A stretch of DNA of 64,000 bases from NCBI RefSeq assembly GCF_900108945.1, contig NZ_FNYE01000011.1, positions 124,001 to 188,000 on the forward strand. The letters are read 5' to 3'. The notes under the pieces were generated by a model. That model was not told where the DNA came from. It made no database searches and saw nothing but the letters and a program-made list of their open reading frames with translations. The stretch's first letter is position 1. Each line of letters opens with the position of its first letter. A program made the translations under genes and the position numbers. The stretch is from Paraburkholderia diazotrophica (lineage in GTDB: Bacteria > Pseudomonadota > Gammaproteobacteria > Burkholderiales > Burkholderiaceae). This document shows, in pieces, positions 44,034 through 52,362 of this stretch.

Positions 44034-44849
44034 TCATCGCTTAGCCTTGCGCTTAGGTGCAGATGACGGCGAAGGCGCATCGGGCGCGGACGGCTCGACG
44101 ATCGGATAGGTATGCGGCGTGAAATAGCGGCCAATCGGTTCTCTGCCGTTGAACTTCTCAAAGTACTCGTGCCAGTAATTCGCAGCGGCCCAGATCGCTT
44201 CGGGACATGACGCTCTCGATTCGAGCCCTGGCGTGAGGTCGAAATTGGCGGCCGCGCAGACTGTTTCGATCATGCACGTCGACGGCAAGCCATAGTTGTC
44301 ATGCAACGGATTCGGCGTGCGCGCCGCGCCCCATGCATACGCAAGCCAGTGCAACACATGCTCGAGCGCATCGAGCGTCGCGCGCGACTGCTGAAAGCTC
44401 GCCACCTTGCCGACCACTTTCTCTTGCGCAACGGGCAATGCAATGACCGCGATGTTCGGAAAGCGCTTCGTGTCGTCGAAATCCGTGAGCGGACGCGCGA
44501 CGACGCCATTCACGCGCGCCGCGAATGCAGGCCCTTCGGGCTGATGCAAAGGCACATGCAGCGCTTGAGCGTTGACGAGCGACGCATCGGCGAGCTTGAC
44601 GAGTATCGACTCGGACCAGAACGACGGCAACATGTCGTGCCGCAAATGCGATTGCGCGACGCGCACGCGAAACGCCAATGTATCGCTGCCGCCGAGCAGC
44701 ACCACATAGGTCCACTCGTCGGGACCGCCCGCTTTCATGTCGAGCACGGCGCGCTCGCCCCATGCGGTATTGCTCTCGCCGTCCTTGCGGTCGAATGAAA
44801 CGAACTGCGGATTCGATTGCGTCGTTGTCGATCGTACGATCTTGAGCAT
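44034..44849 (-). CDS. Unknown protein paired with a PhoD-like enzyme
   Basis: A 271-residue soluble protein that I do not recognise. Recognisable features: a beta-rich N-terminal half (DEWTYVVLLGGSDTLAFRVRV, then SHLRHDMLPSFWSE), a Pro-rich C-terminal tail (SAPDAPSPSSAPKRKAKR), and a conserved-looking Cys/His segment (LPSTCMIETVC, RASCPEAIWAAANYWHEYF). It has no signal peptide. It lies only 19 bases downstream of the PhoD-like gene on the same strand, so the two form a pair and it is probably its partner or regulator. Confidence 0.55.
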   Translation of the reverse strand: MLKIVRSTTTQSNPQFVSFDRKDGESNTAWGERAVLDMKAGGPDEWTYVVLLGGSDTLAFRVRVAQSHLRHDMLPSFWSESILVKLADASLVNAQALHVPLHQPEGPAFAARVNGVVARPLTDFDDTKRFPNIAVIALPVAQEKVVGKVASFQQSRATLDALEHVLHWLAYAWGAARTPNPLHDNYGLPSTCMIETVCAAANFDLTPGLESRASCPEAIWAAANYWHEYFEKFNGREPIGRYFTPHTYPIVEPSAPDAPSPSSAPKRKAKR

Positions 44850-44868
44850 GGCCTCGCCTCATTTCTTG

Positions 44869-46332
44869 TTAGCGTGAGCGCAGTTCGAAGCGCGACGTGG
44901 ATACCGATTGCGAAATCGCTTTGTCGCTTGAAATGCCGTAGTACATGACCTGCATATCGACGCCGCTGCCGACGCGCGTGAACGACACGATCGCCACCTG
45001 GTCGCCGCGCTGCGCGTATTCCTGCTTGAGCGCAAAGCGATGATTGAGGCCGAAGCGATCAGGCACCGGCTCCGGATCGGAATGGCGCGGCCACGGCGCT
45101 TTCGCGCCAAAAATGCCTTTGATTGAATTGGCCGCTTCTTTGGCCGTGTCGAGAAACGGCACGCGAATGAGCCGAGACGGCGATGCAATCACTTCATAGA
45201 GCGCGATGTTCGTCTGCAGATCGTGACCCGATGCGACGCGCCCCCAGTGCACGTCGCCCGTCATGTAGACGACGGGAATGCCGTTATCCGCAAGCCGGCC
45301 GAGCGTCGATTGCAATACGCCGAACTGCTGGTAATTCGGCATTTCCGCATCGAACGTTTTTATGCTCCAGTCGCTTTGCGGCGGATCGATAAAGAGCGCC
45401 TGGCCCGACGCGAGCAGGCCGACGACGGGCTTGCCCGCTGCATGCGAATCGATAAGATCTTTTTCCCACGCGTTCATTGCGGCGACAGCCTTGGGGCCCA
45501 TCAACGACGTGAGCGTACTGTCGCGATCGCAGCGCATATCGACGAAGAGCATCTTCAATGGCTCGACATCGAGGCGTATTGCACCGCCCGCACCGCCGGG
45601 CGGCCCGCCGATCTGATAGTCCTCGTATAGCGCGCGCGCCGTATCGCCGAGCAGTTGACGCGATGCATCCGTCCACGTGTCGGGCAACTGCTTTTGCGCG
45701 AACGGGTAGTTGTTCCAGAACTCATGATCGTCGGGAATGCACACGACGGGTGCACGCTCCAGTACCGATTGCAGGCCCGGTACGCGCAGTGCGCCGGAGA
45801 GCCAGTTGAGGTAGTACTTGTTGGCAAGCAGATGCGCGCGGTCCGGATTCTGATCGGGCACATGCTGCGTGAGCGGTTGATCGAGGTACACCTGATCGCC
45901 TGCGAGCACCGTCAGATGCGGTTGTACCTTGATCTGCGAGACGATCGTGCCGAGCAGTCCGTCGAGATCTTCCGGCTGCGAATAGCACGACGACAGCAGG
46001 ATATTGAAGCTGCCGTTCATCAGCGTCGGGACTTCTTGAGGCAGCGAAGTACTCGCGAATTCAAACGATTCGCCGTCGGCGTCGATTCGAATCTGGCGCG
46101 GTCTCGATTCGTCGGACACCTTGAAGCGCATCACGCATTGGTGATTGATCGGTTCGCCGGCGTCGTCGGTACTGAAATCGCGGATCGGAAAGAACTGCGC
46201 AGGCGCGAGTGGAACGGCCGCTTGCCGGTCGATGAAAACCTGTGGCGCGGGCGGCACGGCCACGCCGAATATGCCGACCCATAGTTGCAGCATGCCCGGC
46301 TCGCTGGCCTGTACATAGCCGGTCAATAGCAT
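44869..46332 (-). CDS. PhoD-like metallophosphoesterase
   Basis: A 487-residue phosphatase-fold protein. Metal-ligand motifs are VLAGDQVYLDQPL, then CIPDDHEFWNNYP and MTGDVHWGRVAS, the calcineurin-like/PhoD triplet. It would cleave phosphate mono- or diesters. Unlike typical PhoD, no Tat signal (RR motif) is present; the N-terminus MLLTGYVQASEPGMLQLWVG looks mature, so it is probably cytosolic. The start at 46332 is the first ATG. It is upstream of the unknown partner gene at 44034 with a 19-base gap. Confidence 0.8.
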   Translation of the reverse strand: MLLTGYVQASEPGMLQLWVGIFGVAVPPAPQVFIDRQAAVPLAPAQFFPIRDFSTDDAGEPINHQCVMRFKVSDESRPRQIRIDADGESFEFASTSLPQEVPTLMNGSFNILLSSCYSQPEDLDGLLGTIVSQIKVQPHLTVLAGDQVYLDQPLTQHVPDQNPDRAHLLANKYYLNWLSGALRVPGLQSVLERAPVVCIPDDHEFWNNYPFAQKQLPDTWTDASRQLLGDTARALYEDYQIGGPPGGAGGAIRLDVEPLKMLFVDMRCDRDSTLTSLMGPKAVAAMNAWEKDLIDSHAAGKPVVGLLASGQALFIDPPQSDWSIKTFDAEMPNYQQFGVLQSTLGRLADNGIPVVYMTGDVHWGRVASGHDLQTNIALYEVIASPSRLIRVPFLDTAKEAANSIKGIFGAKAPWPRHSDPEPVPDRFGLNHRFALKQEYAQRGDQVAIVSFTRVGSGVDMQVMYYGISSDKAISQSVSTSRFELRSR

Positions 46333-46521
46333 TGATATACCCAGGCGTCGTTATTCATGAGCATCGCTTTGCCTTATTCGTCTTATGAAAGCGGTTTGTA
46401 ATTGCTTTGAATAAGACGAGGCTAGTCGATGCAGACTGAATTGCAACCGGGAAAGTAGTGCAACGAATGCCCCGCGCAAATGCGCGGCTCGCTAAAGGCT
46501 ATTCAATGGCAATGCAACGGG

Positions 46522-47421
46522 CTACTCGAAACGCTCTTGCTGAAGGATGCGAATCATCGAATGCGCGTTGCGCTGCGCGGAGTCTTCAAAGCAGTTGTTG
46601 AAAACCACATGCGTGCGCCCCGCGCGTCTGGCGATCTCGCGCACGGGCACCGCGATCTCCTCCAGTTCGCGCTCCGAGTAGTCATAGTTGAAGCGGCCCG
46701 ATGCCGTCGTGCTGCCGCTCCACGTTTCTGCATTGCGGCCATGCATGCGCACGATCACCAGTTCCGGCGACGTCGCTTCCCACACGGTATGCGCGCGGTT
46801 CGCGACGCTCTCGGGTGCATCCATCACGACATGCACGAGGCCGCGCTCGCGTTCGAAAGCAAGCGTCGATTCGCGGTGCCGCTCATCGAACCAGCTTGCG
46901 TTGCGAAACTCGAAGGCCGTCAGATACGGTTCCATCCGGTCAGCGCAGTGCTTGACGTGCGCCTTGTCGCGCGAGGCGGTCGAGATCCACGGCGCAAACT
47001 GGAACAGGATCGCGCCGAGCTTGCCTGCCGCGCGCAACGGTTCGAGTGCCTCGAAGAAACGACGCCACATCTCGTCGACGATGTCGGGCGGCACATCGCG
47101 GTAATAGAGGTTGCGTTTGTCGTTCTGCGGCAGCAGCGGCTGGATGTCGGGCGGAAAGAACTTGCGCTCTGTCTGGTGTCCCGTGAAAAGCCGGAACGCC
47201 TTGACGTTGAACGTAAAGTGCTCGGGCGTGCGCTCGGCCCACTGCGCGCAGTTCGCCGCGCTGGGCATCGCGTAGTACGACGCATCGACTTCGACCATCG
47301 GAAACTGGCTCGAATAAAAACGCAGGCGCGCTTCCGCGCTCGTGCAGCCCTTCGGATAGAAGCGGCCGGATTTGATAAGCGTGGCGTCGGTCCACGACGC
47401 CGTCCCGACTTCGATCGACAT
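46522..47421 (-). CDS. DUF72 (YecE-like) protein
   Basis: A 299-residue TIM-barrel protein of the DUF72 family. The N-terminal signature is VGTASWTDATLIKSGRFYP, then FPMVEVDASYYAMPS and FTFNVKAFRLFTGHQT. The C-terminal part has LVIVRMHGRNAETWSG and VVFNNCFEDSAQRNA. The function of DUF72 proteins is not settled. It is a single gene with no obvious partner. Confidence 0.92.
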   Translation of the reverse strand: MSIEVGTASWTDATLIKSGRFYPKGCTSAEARLRFYSSQFPMVEVDASYYAMPSAANCAQWAERTPEHFTFNVKAFRLFTGHQTERKFFPPDIQPLLPQNDKRNLYYRDVPPDIVDEMWRRFFEALEPLRAAGKLGAILFQFAPWISTASRDKAHVKHCADRMEPYLTAFEFRNASWFDERHRESTLAFERERGLVHVVMDAPESVANRAHTVWEATSPELVIVRMHGRNAETWSGSTTASGRFNYDYSERELEEIAVPVREIARRAGRTHVVFNNCFEDSAQRNAHSMIRILQQERFE

Positions 47422-47844
47422 GGCGGGCTATATGTGCGTGTCAGTGCGGTCATCGTACTGCATGTTGCGAAAATGCATTCGGGGACGATCCGCGTAAAGC
47501 CGCATCCTGTATTGGGGCAAACCCGGGTTCATTCCGATTTGCGCACGACCGTTATACAAATTGGAAGCAATGCGAAGTAGCAGTCAATTCCGTGCACAGC
47601 GGCTGTCACGCGGCGGTCGGCGTCGCAGAGTACATCCGGACAACGGCCGTGCAGGGAAGCGCCCGCCTTCGAATGGGTCCATCGGTATGCGGCCCGCGGG
47701 CCGCGTCCGTCTTCTTCTCTACTGCATCGCTCCTGATGCGTTCGCGGCGCTTGCGCACCGCCCCAAAAGTACCGATCGCGCGGGTTCGCTTCGTCTAACC
47801 AGACATAAGTGCTACGATGCCTTCAGACGACGATGGAGGTGGAA
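47422..47844. other. Gap upstream of the small protein at 47845
   Basis: 423 bases, GC-rich, with no gene that I can support; short Arg/Ser-rich frames look random. Confidence 0.45.
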
Positions 47845-48153
47845 ATGGCAACCTATGCTATCGATGCCGTACGCATTAACCCTATGACGGATCGCGTCAC
47901 CCACGTCCGGTGGGCCCTCGTCAATCCAAAAACGAACGAATGGCTCTCGCCGCACGAAATCGTCGAAGTCTCTGACGTCGTGACGGCGATTCATTCCGGC
48001 AATGCCGTCTGGTCCCTCTTCACGCTCGGCGGCATGAAGCTGTTGGGTCCCAAGATCAAAACGGTCTCGCACGCCGATGGCATCGACGGGATCGACACCG
48101 ACGTGCCGGATGGCCACGTCGAAAAGTTCATCGACGATCTGCCGCGTGTCTGA
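47845..48153 (+). CDS. Small conserved-type hypothetical protein
   Basis: A 102-residue soluble protein: ATYAIDAVRINPMTDRVTHV, WALVNPKTNEWLSPHEIVEV and LFTLGGMKLLGPKIKTVSHAD. It is mixed alpha/beta, has no signal peptide or cysteines, and no family name comes to mind. A GGAGG site precedes the ATG at 47845, so an upstream 12-codon extension is rejected. The function is unknown. Confidence 0.68.
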   Translation: MATYAIDAVRINPMTDRVTHVRWALVNPKTNEWLSPHEIVEVSDVVTAIHSGNAVWSLFTLGGMKLLGPKIKTVSHADGIDGIDTDVPDGHVEKFIDDLPRV

Positions 48154-48499
48154 TTGCGCGTTTAGCACGCGTTTCAGCCGGTGATTTAATAAAAGGCATT
48201 ACGCGGTACTGCGTTTCTCGCGTGCGACGCACGCATGATTCGCATGCCGCGCGCGCGTCGGCTTCACGCGTTTTCGCTTTGCGCGCTCAGCCACTTTCCG
48301 GCACGGGATGCTTTTGCCGCGCTTCTAGTCCGTAATCGGCGCGGGTCATTGCGGCGCTTGTCCGGTGGCGATCAAGCGCGCGCGAAGGCATGTCGATTCG
48401 ACGTGCTGTTCAGCTGCTGCACGCATCGGGCGCTGCTGCGATGCTTCGCATAACGACTTCACGTGACGGAGCCGCACGCGCTCCGCAGGAGACACAGCC
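48154..48499. other. Gap upstream of the acyl-CoA synthetase gene
   Basis: 346 bases without a supported gene. It must hold the synthetase promoter; an AGGAGA ribosome site lies just before 48500. Confidence 0.45.
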
Positions 48500-50152
48500 A
48501 TGACGCACATGTTCGACGCGGGCCTCGAGCGCCGCGAGGCCAACTACGTTCCGCTGACGCCGATCGACTTCATCGCGCGGGCCGCCGATGTCTATGGCGA
48601 CCGTCTCGCCGTCGTGCATGGCCATATGCGCCGCACGTGGCGCGAGACGTATGAGCGCGCGCGTCGACTCGCGAGCGCACTGCAACGCGCGGGCGTCGGC
48701 CGTGGCGATACCGTCGCGGCTCTGCTGCCCAATATCCCGCCGATGATCGAAGCGCATTTCGGCGTGCCGATGGCGGGCGCCGTGCTGAACACGCTCAACA
48801 CGCGGCTCGATATGCCGTCGATCCTTTACATGCTGCGTCATGGCGAAGCCAAAGTACTGATCGTCGATACGGAATTCGGCGAGCTTGCGCAGCGTGCCGC
48901 GCAGGAATGCACGCAATTGCGCATCGTCAGCGTGAGCGACGCGATGCCCGCGCGTGCGCAACACTTCGCGGACGCGACCGACTACGAAGCGTTCCTGCAA
49001 GACGGCGATCCGCAATTCGCGTGGACGCCGCCCGCCGACGAATGGGACGCCATCGCGCTCAACTACACGTCGGGCACGACGGGCGAGCCGAAGGGCGTCG
49101 TCTATCACCATCGCGGCGCGTATCTGAACGCGCTCAGCAACATCCTCGAATGGGACATGCCGAAGCACGCGGTGTATCTGTGGACGCTTCCGCTTTTTCA
49201 CTGCAATGGCTGGTGTTTTCCGTGGACGGTCGCGGCGCGCGCAGGCGTCAACGTCTGTCTGCGCAGGTTCGATCCGAAGCTCGTGTTCGAGCTGATCCGG
49301 CGCGAGCACGTCACGCACTATTGCGGCGCGCCCATCGTGCAAAGCGCGCTCGCGAATGCGCCCGCCGAATGGCGAGAGGGCATCGCGCATCGCGTGTCGA
49401 CGATGGTCGCGGGCGCGGCGCCGTCGCCTGCCGTAATCGCGCGCATGAAGTCGATCGGGTTCGATCTGACGCATGTGTACGGCCTCACGGAAGTGTATGG
49501 ACCGGCCTCCGTGTGCGCGAAGCAGGACGCGTGGGAAGCGCTCCCCGACGACGAACGTGCGCGGCTCAATGCGCGTCAGGGCGTGCGGTATCACCTGCAG
49601 GCGGCGATCGACGTGTGCGATCCCGATACGCTCGAACCCGTGCCGCGCGACGGCGAGACGATCGGCGAGCTGATGTTTCGCGGCAATATCTGCATGAAGG
49701 GCTATTTGAAGAACGAGCGCGCGACGGATGCCGCCTTTCGCGGCGGCTGGTTCCACACGGGCGATCTCGGCGTGATCACGGAAGACGGCTATGTGCGCAT
49801 CAAGGATCGCAGCAAGGACATCATCATTTCGGGCGGCGAGAACATTTCCAGCATCGAAATCGAAGATGCGCTGTACCGGCATCCTGCCGTGTCGGTTGCC
49901 GCCGTCGTCGCGATGCCGGACCCGAAATGGGGCGAAGTACCGTGCGCATTCGTCGAACTGAAAGAGGGCATGGACGCAAGCGCCGAAGAAATCATCGCGC
50001 ACTGCCGGCAATTCCTCGCCGGGTTCAAATTGCCGAAAGCCGTCGTGTTTGGCGAATTACCGAAAACCTCTACCGGCAAGATTCAAAAGTTCGAATTGCG
50101 CGCGCGCGTGAAGTCGTCGAGTGCAATCGACCAGACGCGCGGGGATGCCTAG
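48500..50152 (+). CDS. Acyl-CoA synthetase (AMP-forming), DmdB-like
   Basis: A 550-residue ANL-family adenylating enzyme. The P-loop motif is ALNYTSGTTGEPKGVVYHHRG (about 187-207), A5 is HVYGLTEVYGP, A7 is GWFHTGDLGVITEDGY, A8 is IKDRSKDIIISGGENISSIE, and the catalytic Lys lies in KTSTGKIQKFELR near the C-terminus. It activates a fatty or 3-methylmercaptopropionate-like acid to the CoA thioester. Sequence flavour is that of the DmdB/medium-chain subfamily. It stands alone; the DmdC-like dehydrogenase is 32 kb away. Confidence 0.92.
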   Translation: MTHMFDAGLERREANYVPLTPIDFIARAADVYGDRLAVVHGHMRRTWRETYERARRLASALQRAGVGRGDTVAALLPNIPPMIEAHFGVPMAGAVLNTLNTRLDMPSILYMLRHGEAKVLIVDTEFGELAQRAAQECTQLRIVSVSDAMPARAQHFADATDYEAFLQDGDPQFAWTPPADEWDAIALNYTSGTTGEPKGVVYHHRGAYLNALSNILEWDMPKHAVYLWTLPLFHCNGWCFPWTVAARAGVNVCLRRFDPKLVFELIRREHVTHYCGAPIVQSALANAPAEWREGIAHRVSTMVAGAAPSPAVIARMKSIGFDLTHVYGLTEVYGPASVCAKQDAWEALPDDERARLNARQGVRYHLQAAIDVCDPDTLEPVPRDGETIGELMFRGNICMKGYLKNERATDAAFRGGWFHTGDLGVITEDGYVRIKDRSKDIIISGGENISSIEIEDALYRHPAVSVAAVVAMPDPKWGEVPCAFVELKEGMDASAEEIIAHCRQFLAGFKLPKAVVFGELPKTSTGKIQKFELRARVKSSSAIDQTRGDA

Positions 50153-50490
50153 CACGCCATTCGCGCGACGTCCGGAAAGCGAGAGCCCGCGCCGCTTTTC
50201 GCGGCGCGCGTATCATGGGGAAAGCGGCGCGAACGCGGGAATGAATGCTAGAATTGGGTTCAATTCAGGGAACCGGCCTTGGCTCTTCAAGGTCCGTTGA
50301 TGAGATCCAGTACTCACCGTGCGGGTTTTCACGACCATTCACTCGGCCGGAAATCAGTTAGCCTGGGCCGATTATCTGCGGGCCGTAAATATTGGCAGAG
50401 TCGTATTAAGGCTTCGCTGCAAGCGCGAGGCCTTTAATCTATTTGACGCGAGCTTATAGGCCGCGTCGTTCTAAACGTTATCGGCACGTT
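50153..50490. other. Gap upstream of the second H-NS-like gene
   Basis: 338 bases with no gene I can support. The sequence from about 50210 to 50450 is richer in AT than the flanks, as expected for an H-NS-type gene's control region. Confidence 0.4.
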
Positions 50491-50745
50491 ATGAAAGAGC
50501 GAGAGGAACAACGGACGCTCGACCTCGACGGTCAAGCGCGTGAACGGTTGATCTTGTGGATTCGGCGCCGCATGGACGAATTCGGCATCACGCTCGAAGC
50601 GCTCGAAGCGGCGCTGATCGCCGATGCCGCGATACCCAAATATCGCGATGCCTTTGGACACGAATGGGACGGCACGGGCGAGCGCCCCGACTGGCTCACG
50701 CGCGCGATCAACGCAGGGCAGGACATCGAGCACTTCCGCGTCTGA
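50491..50745 (+). CDS. H-NS-like C-terminal-domain mini-protein (copy 2)
   Basis: An 84-residue paralogue of the protein at 19679. It starts MKEREEQRTLDLDGQARERL, shares ARERLI-WIRRRMDEFGITLEALE and ends KYRDAFGHEWDGTGERPDWL, again the H-NS DNA-binding loop pattern W-x-G-x-G-x-x-P-x-W. The oligomerisation region is short. I use the ATG at 50491 rather than a longer frame from 50443, as the extra residues are Arg/Tyr-rich and unlike the paralogue. It is followed by a strong terminator at 50785. Confidence 0.75.
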   Translation: MKEREEQRTLDLDGQARERLILWIRRRMDEFGITLEALEAALIADAAIPKYRDAFGHEWDGTGERPDWLTRAINAGQDIEHFRV

Positions 50746-50784
50746 GCGTGACTCTCACGTCGTCGAGCCCAGAAGCGTTCAAAC

Positions 50785-50813
50785 GAAAAAAGGCCCGCAA
50801 TGCAGCGGGCTTT
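50785..50813. terminator. Bidirectional terminator between the H-NS-like and pcaG genes
   Basis: GCCCGC (50793-50798) pairs with GCGGGC (50805-50810) over a 6-base loop. An A-run precedes and TTT follows, so it can terminate on both strands. Confidence 0.75.
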
Positions 50814-50953
50814 GAAAATACTGCTCGGAGTTTCGTTGCGCGATTTGACTCGCGCAACGCATCCTAACGCCAATTTGTGAATACGCGATGAACCTTGCAT
50901 GGAATGCATGCAAGGCTCGCGTGATGCCGATTCAGCGTGCGCCGCATTACAGG

Positions 50954-51544
50954 TCACAGGTCGAAGAATACTGTTTCGTTCGGGCCTTGCATGTGAATGT
51001 CGAAGCGATACACGACCTTGCCGCCGCGCTCCTCGCGCTTTGCGATCAGCGTCCCGCGGCGCTCTGCGGGAACGCTTGCGAGCACGGGGTCCTTGCCGTT
51101 CGCCGCGGCTTCGTCGTCGAAATAAACGCGCGTGAACGTGTGCAGCAGCATGCCGCGCATCGTCAGGATCACGTCCAGATGCGGCGCTTCTTCCGGCGAT
51201 GCGCGGCCGGGCTTCACCGTCTCGATGATGAAGCGCTTGTGCGGGTCCGTGCCCGTGCCGAAGCGCGCAAAGCCGCGAAAGCCCGTCTTTGCCAGTTCCT
51301 CGCGCGATTGCGGATAGCGTCCTTCGCTATCCACTTGCGACACTTCGAGCATCGCATCGCCGATCACCTCGCCGTTGCCGTCGAATACCTGGCCGATGAG
51401 CGTAATGTGCTCGCCCGCTGCTTCGCGTTCCGCCAACGTCCCCGTGAAGAGGCTCTTGAAATCGAAATCGTATTGCTGCGGGCACAAGCCATATGCGAAG
51501 TACGGTCCGACCGTTTGCGAAGGGGTTTCTTTAAGCGTCGTCAT
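50954..51544 (-). CDS. pcaG: Protocatechuate 3,4-dioxygenase alpha subunit
   Basis: A 196-residue subunit of the iron(III) intradiol dioxygenase that opens protocatechuate to 3-carboxy-cis,cis-muconate. It starts MTTLKETPSQTVGPYFAYGL, typical of PcaG, with the core GNGEVIGDAMLEVSQVDSEG and RFGTGTDPHKRFIIETVKPG. It has no own iron ligands, as in the family. It follows pcaH with a 3-base gap and the two subunits form the (alphabeta)n enzyme. The cluster is the entry to the beta-ketoadipate pathway; the rest of the pca genes are not in this window. Confidence 0.96.
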   Translation of the reverse strand: MTTLKETPSQTVGPYFAYGLCPQQYDFDFKSLFTGTLAEREAAGEHITLIGQVFDGNGEVIGDAMLEVSQVDSEGRYPQSREELAKTGFRGFARFGTGTDPHKRFIIETVKPGRASPEEAPHLDVILTMRGMLLHTFTRVYFDDEAAANGKDPVLASVPAERRGTLIAKREERGGKVVYRFDIHMQGPNETVFFDL

Positions 51545-51547
51545 GAT

Positions 51548-52252
51548 TTAGCGCTCCATCGGGGTTTCGTTTGCGCCGCGCAGCACGATGTCGAATTCGT
51601 AGCCGAGCGCGAAGCCTTCCTGCGTCACGTCGAGCGTGAAGCGCGAGATCAGCCGGTCGCGGGCCTGTTCGGGCGTGCCCTGGAAGATCGGGTCGTATTG
51701 CAGGAGCGGATCGCCGGGGAAGTACATCTGCGTGACGAGTCGCGAGCCGAAGTAATCGCCGAACAGCGAGAAGTGAATGTGATTCGGGCGCCATGCGTTC
51801 GGGTGATTGCCCCACGGATACGCACCGGGCTTGATCGTCAGGAAGCGGTAGCGGCCTTCGTTATCGGTCAGGCAGCGGCCCGCGCCGAGGAAGTTCGGAT
51901 CGAGCGGCGCATCGTGTTGATCGTTCTTGTGCACGTAGCGGCCGGCGGCATTCGCCTGCCACACTTCGACGAGCGTGTTGCGCACCGGGCGGCCGCCATC
52001 GTCGAGCACGCGTCCCGTCACGATGATGCGCTCGCCGAGCGGCTCGCCGTTTTTCACCGCATTGCGCGTGAGATCGTGATCGAGCGCACCGAGATCTTCC
52101 GCGCCGTAGACGGGCACGCGCTGGTCACGCAGCCGCTCCTTCAGCGGAATCAGCGGACGCGTCGGGCCGCGCTTGACGGACGAACCATACGGCGAATGGA
52201 CATAGGCGGGATGCGAAGCGAAGTCGCGCGGACTCAGACTGGAATCGTCCAT
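51548..52252 (-). CDS. pcaH: Protocatechuate 3,4-dioxygenase beta subunit
   Basis: A 234-residue catalytic subunit. The iron ligands are visible: Tyr in AAGRYVHKNDQ, Tyr in KPGAYPWGNH (39 residues later), and two His in WRPNHIHFSLFG (13 and 15 residues after that Tyr), exactly the spacing of the Pseudomonas enzyme. GERIIVTGRVLDDGGRPVRNTLVEVWQANA is the conserved beta-sandwich core. The ATG at 52252 starts MDDSSLSPRDFASHPAY. It is divergent from pcaQ and precedes pcaG. Confidence 0.97.
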   Translation of the reverse strand: MDDSSLSPRDFASHPAYVHSPYGSSVKRGPTRPLIPLKERLRDQRVPVYGAEDLGALDHDLTRNAVKNGEPLGERIIVTGRVLDDGGRPVRNTLVEVWQANAAGRYVHKNDQHDAPLDPNFLGAGRCLTDNEGRYRFLTIKPGAYPWGNHPNAWRPNHIHFSLFGDYFGSRLVTQMYFPGDPLLQYDPIFQGTPEQARDRLISRFTLDVTQEGFALGYEFDIVLRGANETPMER

Positions 52253-52347
52253 CAGATGTCTCCTTGGGGATTCGATTATGGGTAGTGGATGACGTGACTT
52301 TATAGAAGCGAAGAAGTTATGCAAAATGACGTTTTTTCCCGTCTCGT

Positions 52348-52362
52348 ATAACGATCCGTTAT
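52348..52362. promoter_or_regulatory. PcaQ (LysR) binding box in the pcaH-pcaQ divergent region
   Basis: ATAAC-N5-GTTAT is a perfect dyad that contains the LysR T-N11-A core, and it resembles the ATAACC-N4-GGTTA box reported for PcaQ of Sinorhizobium. It overlaps the pcaQ start codon (52361-52363) by 2 bases, suggesting autorepression, while activation of pcaH would occur over 96 bases upstream of its ATG. Confidence 0.7.
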
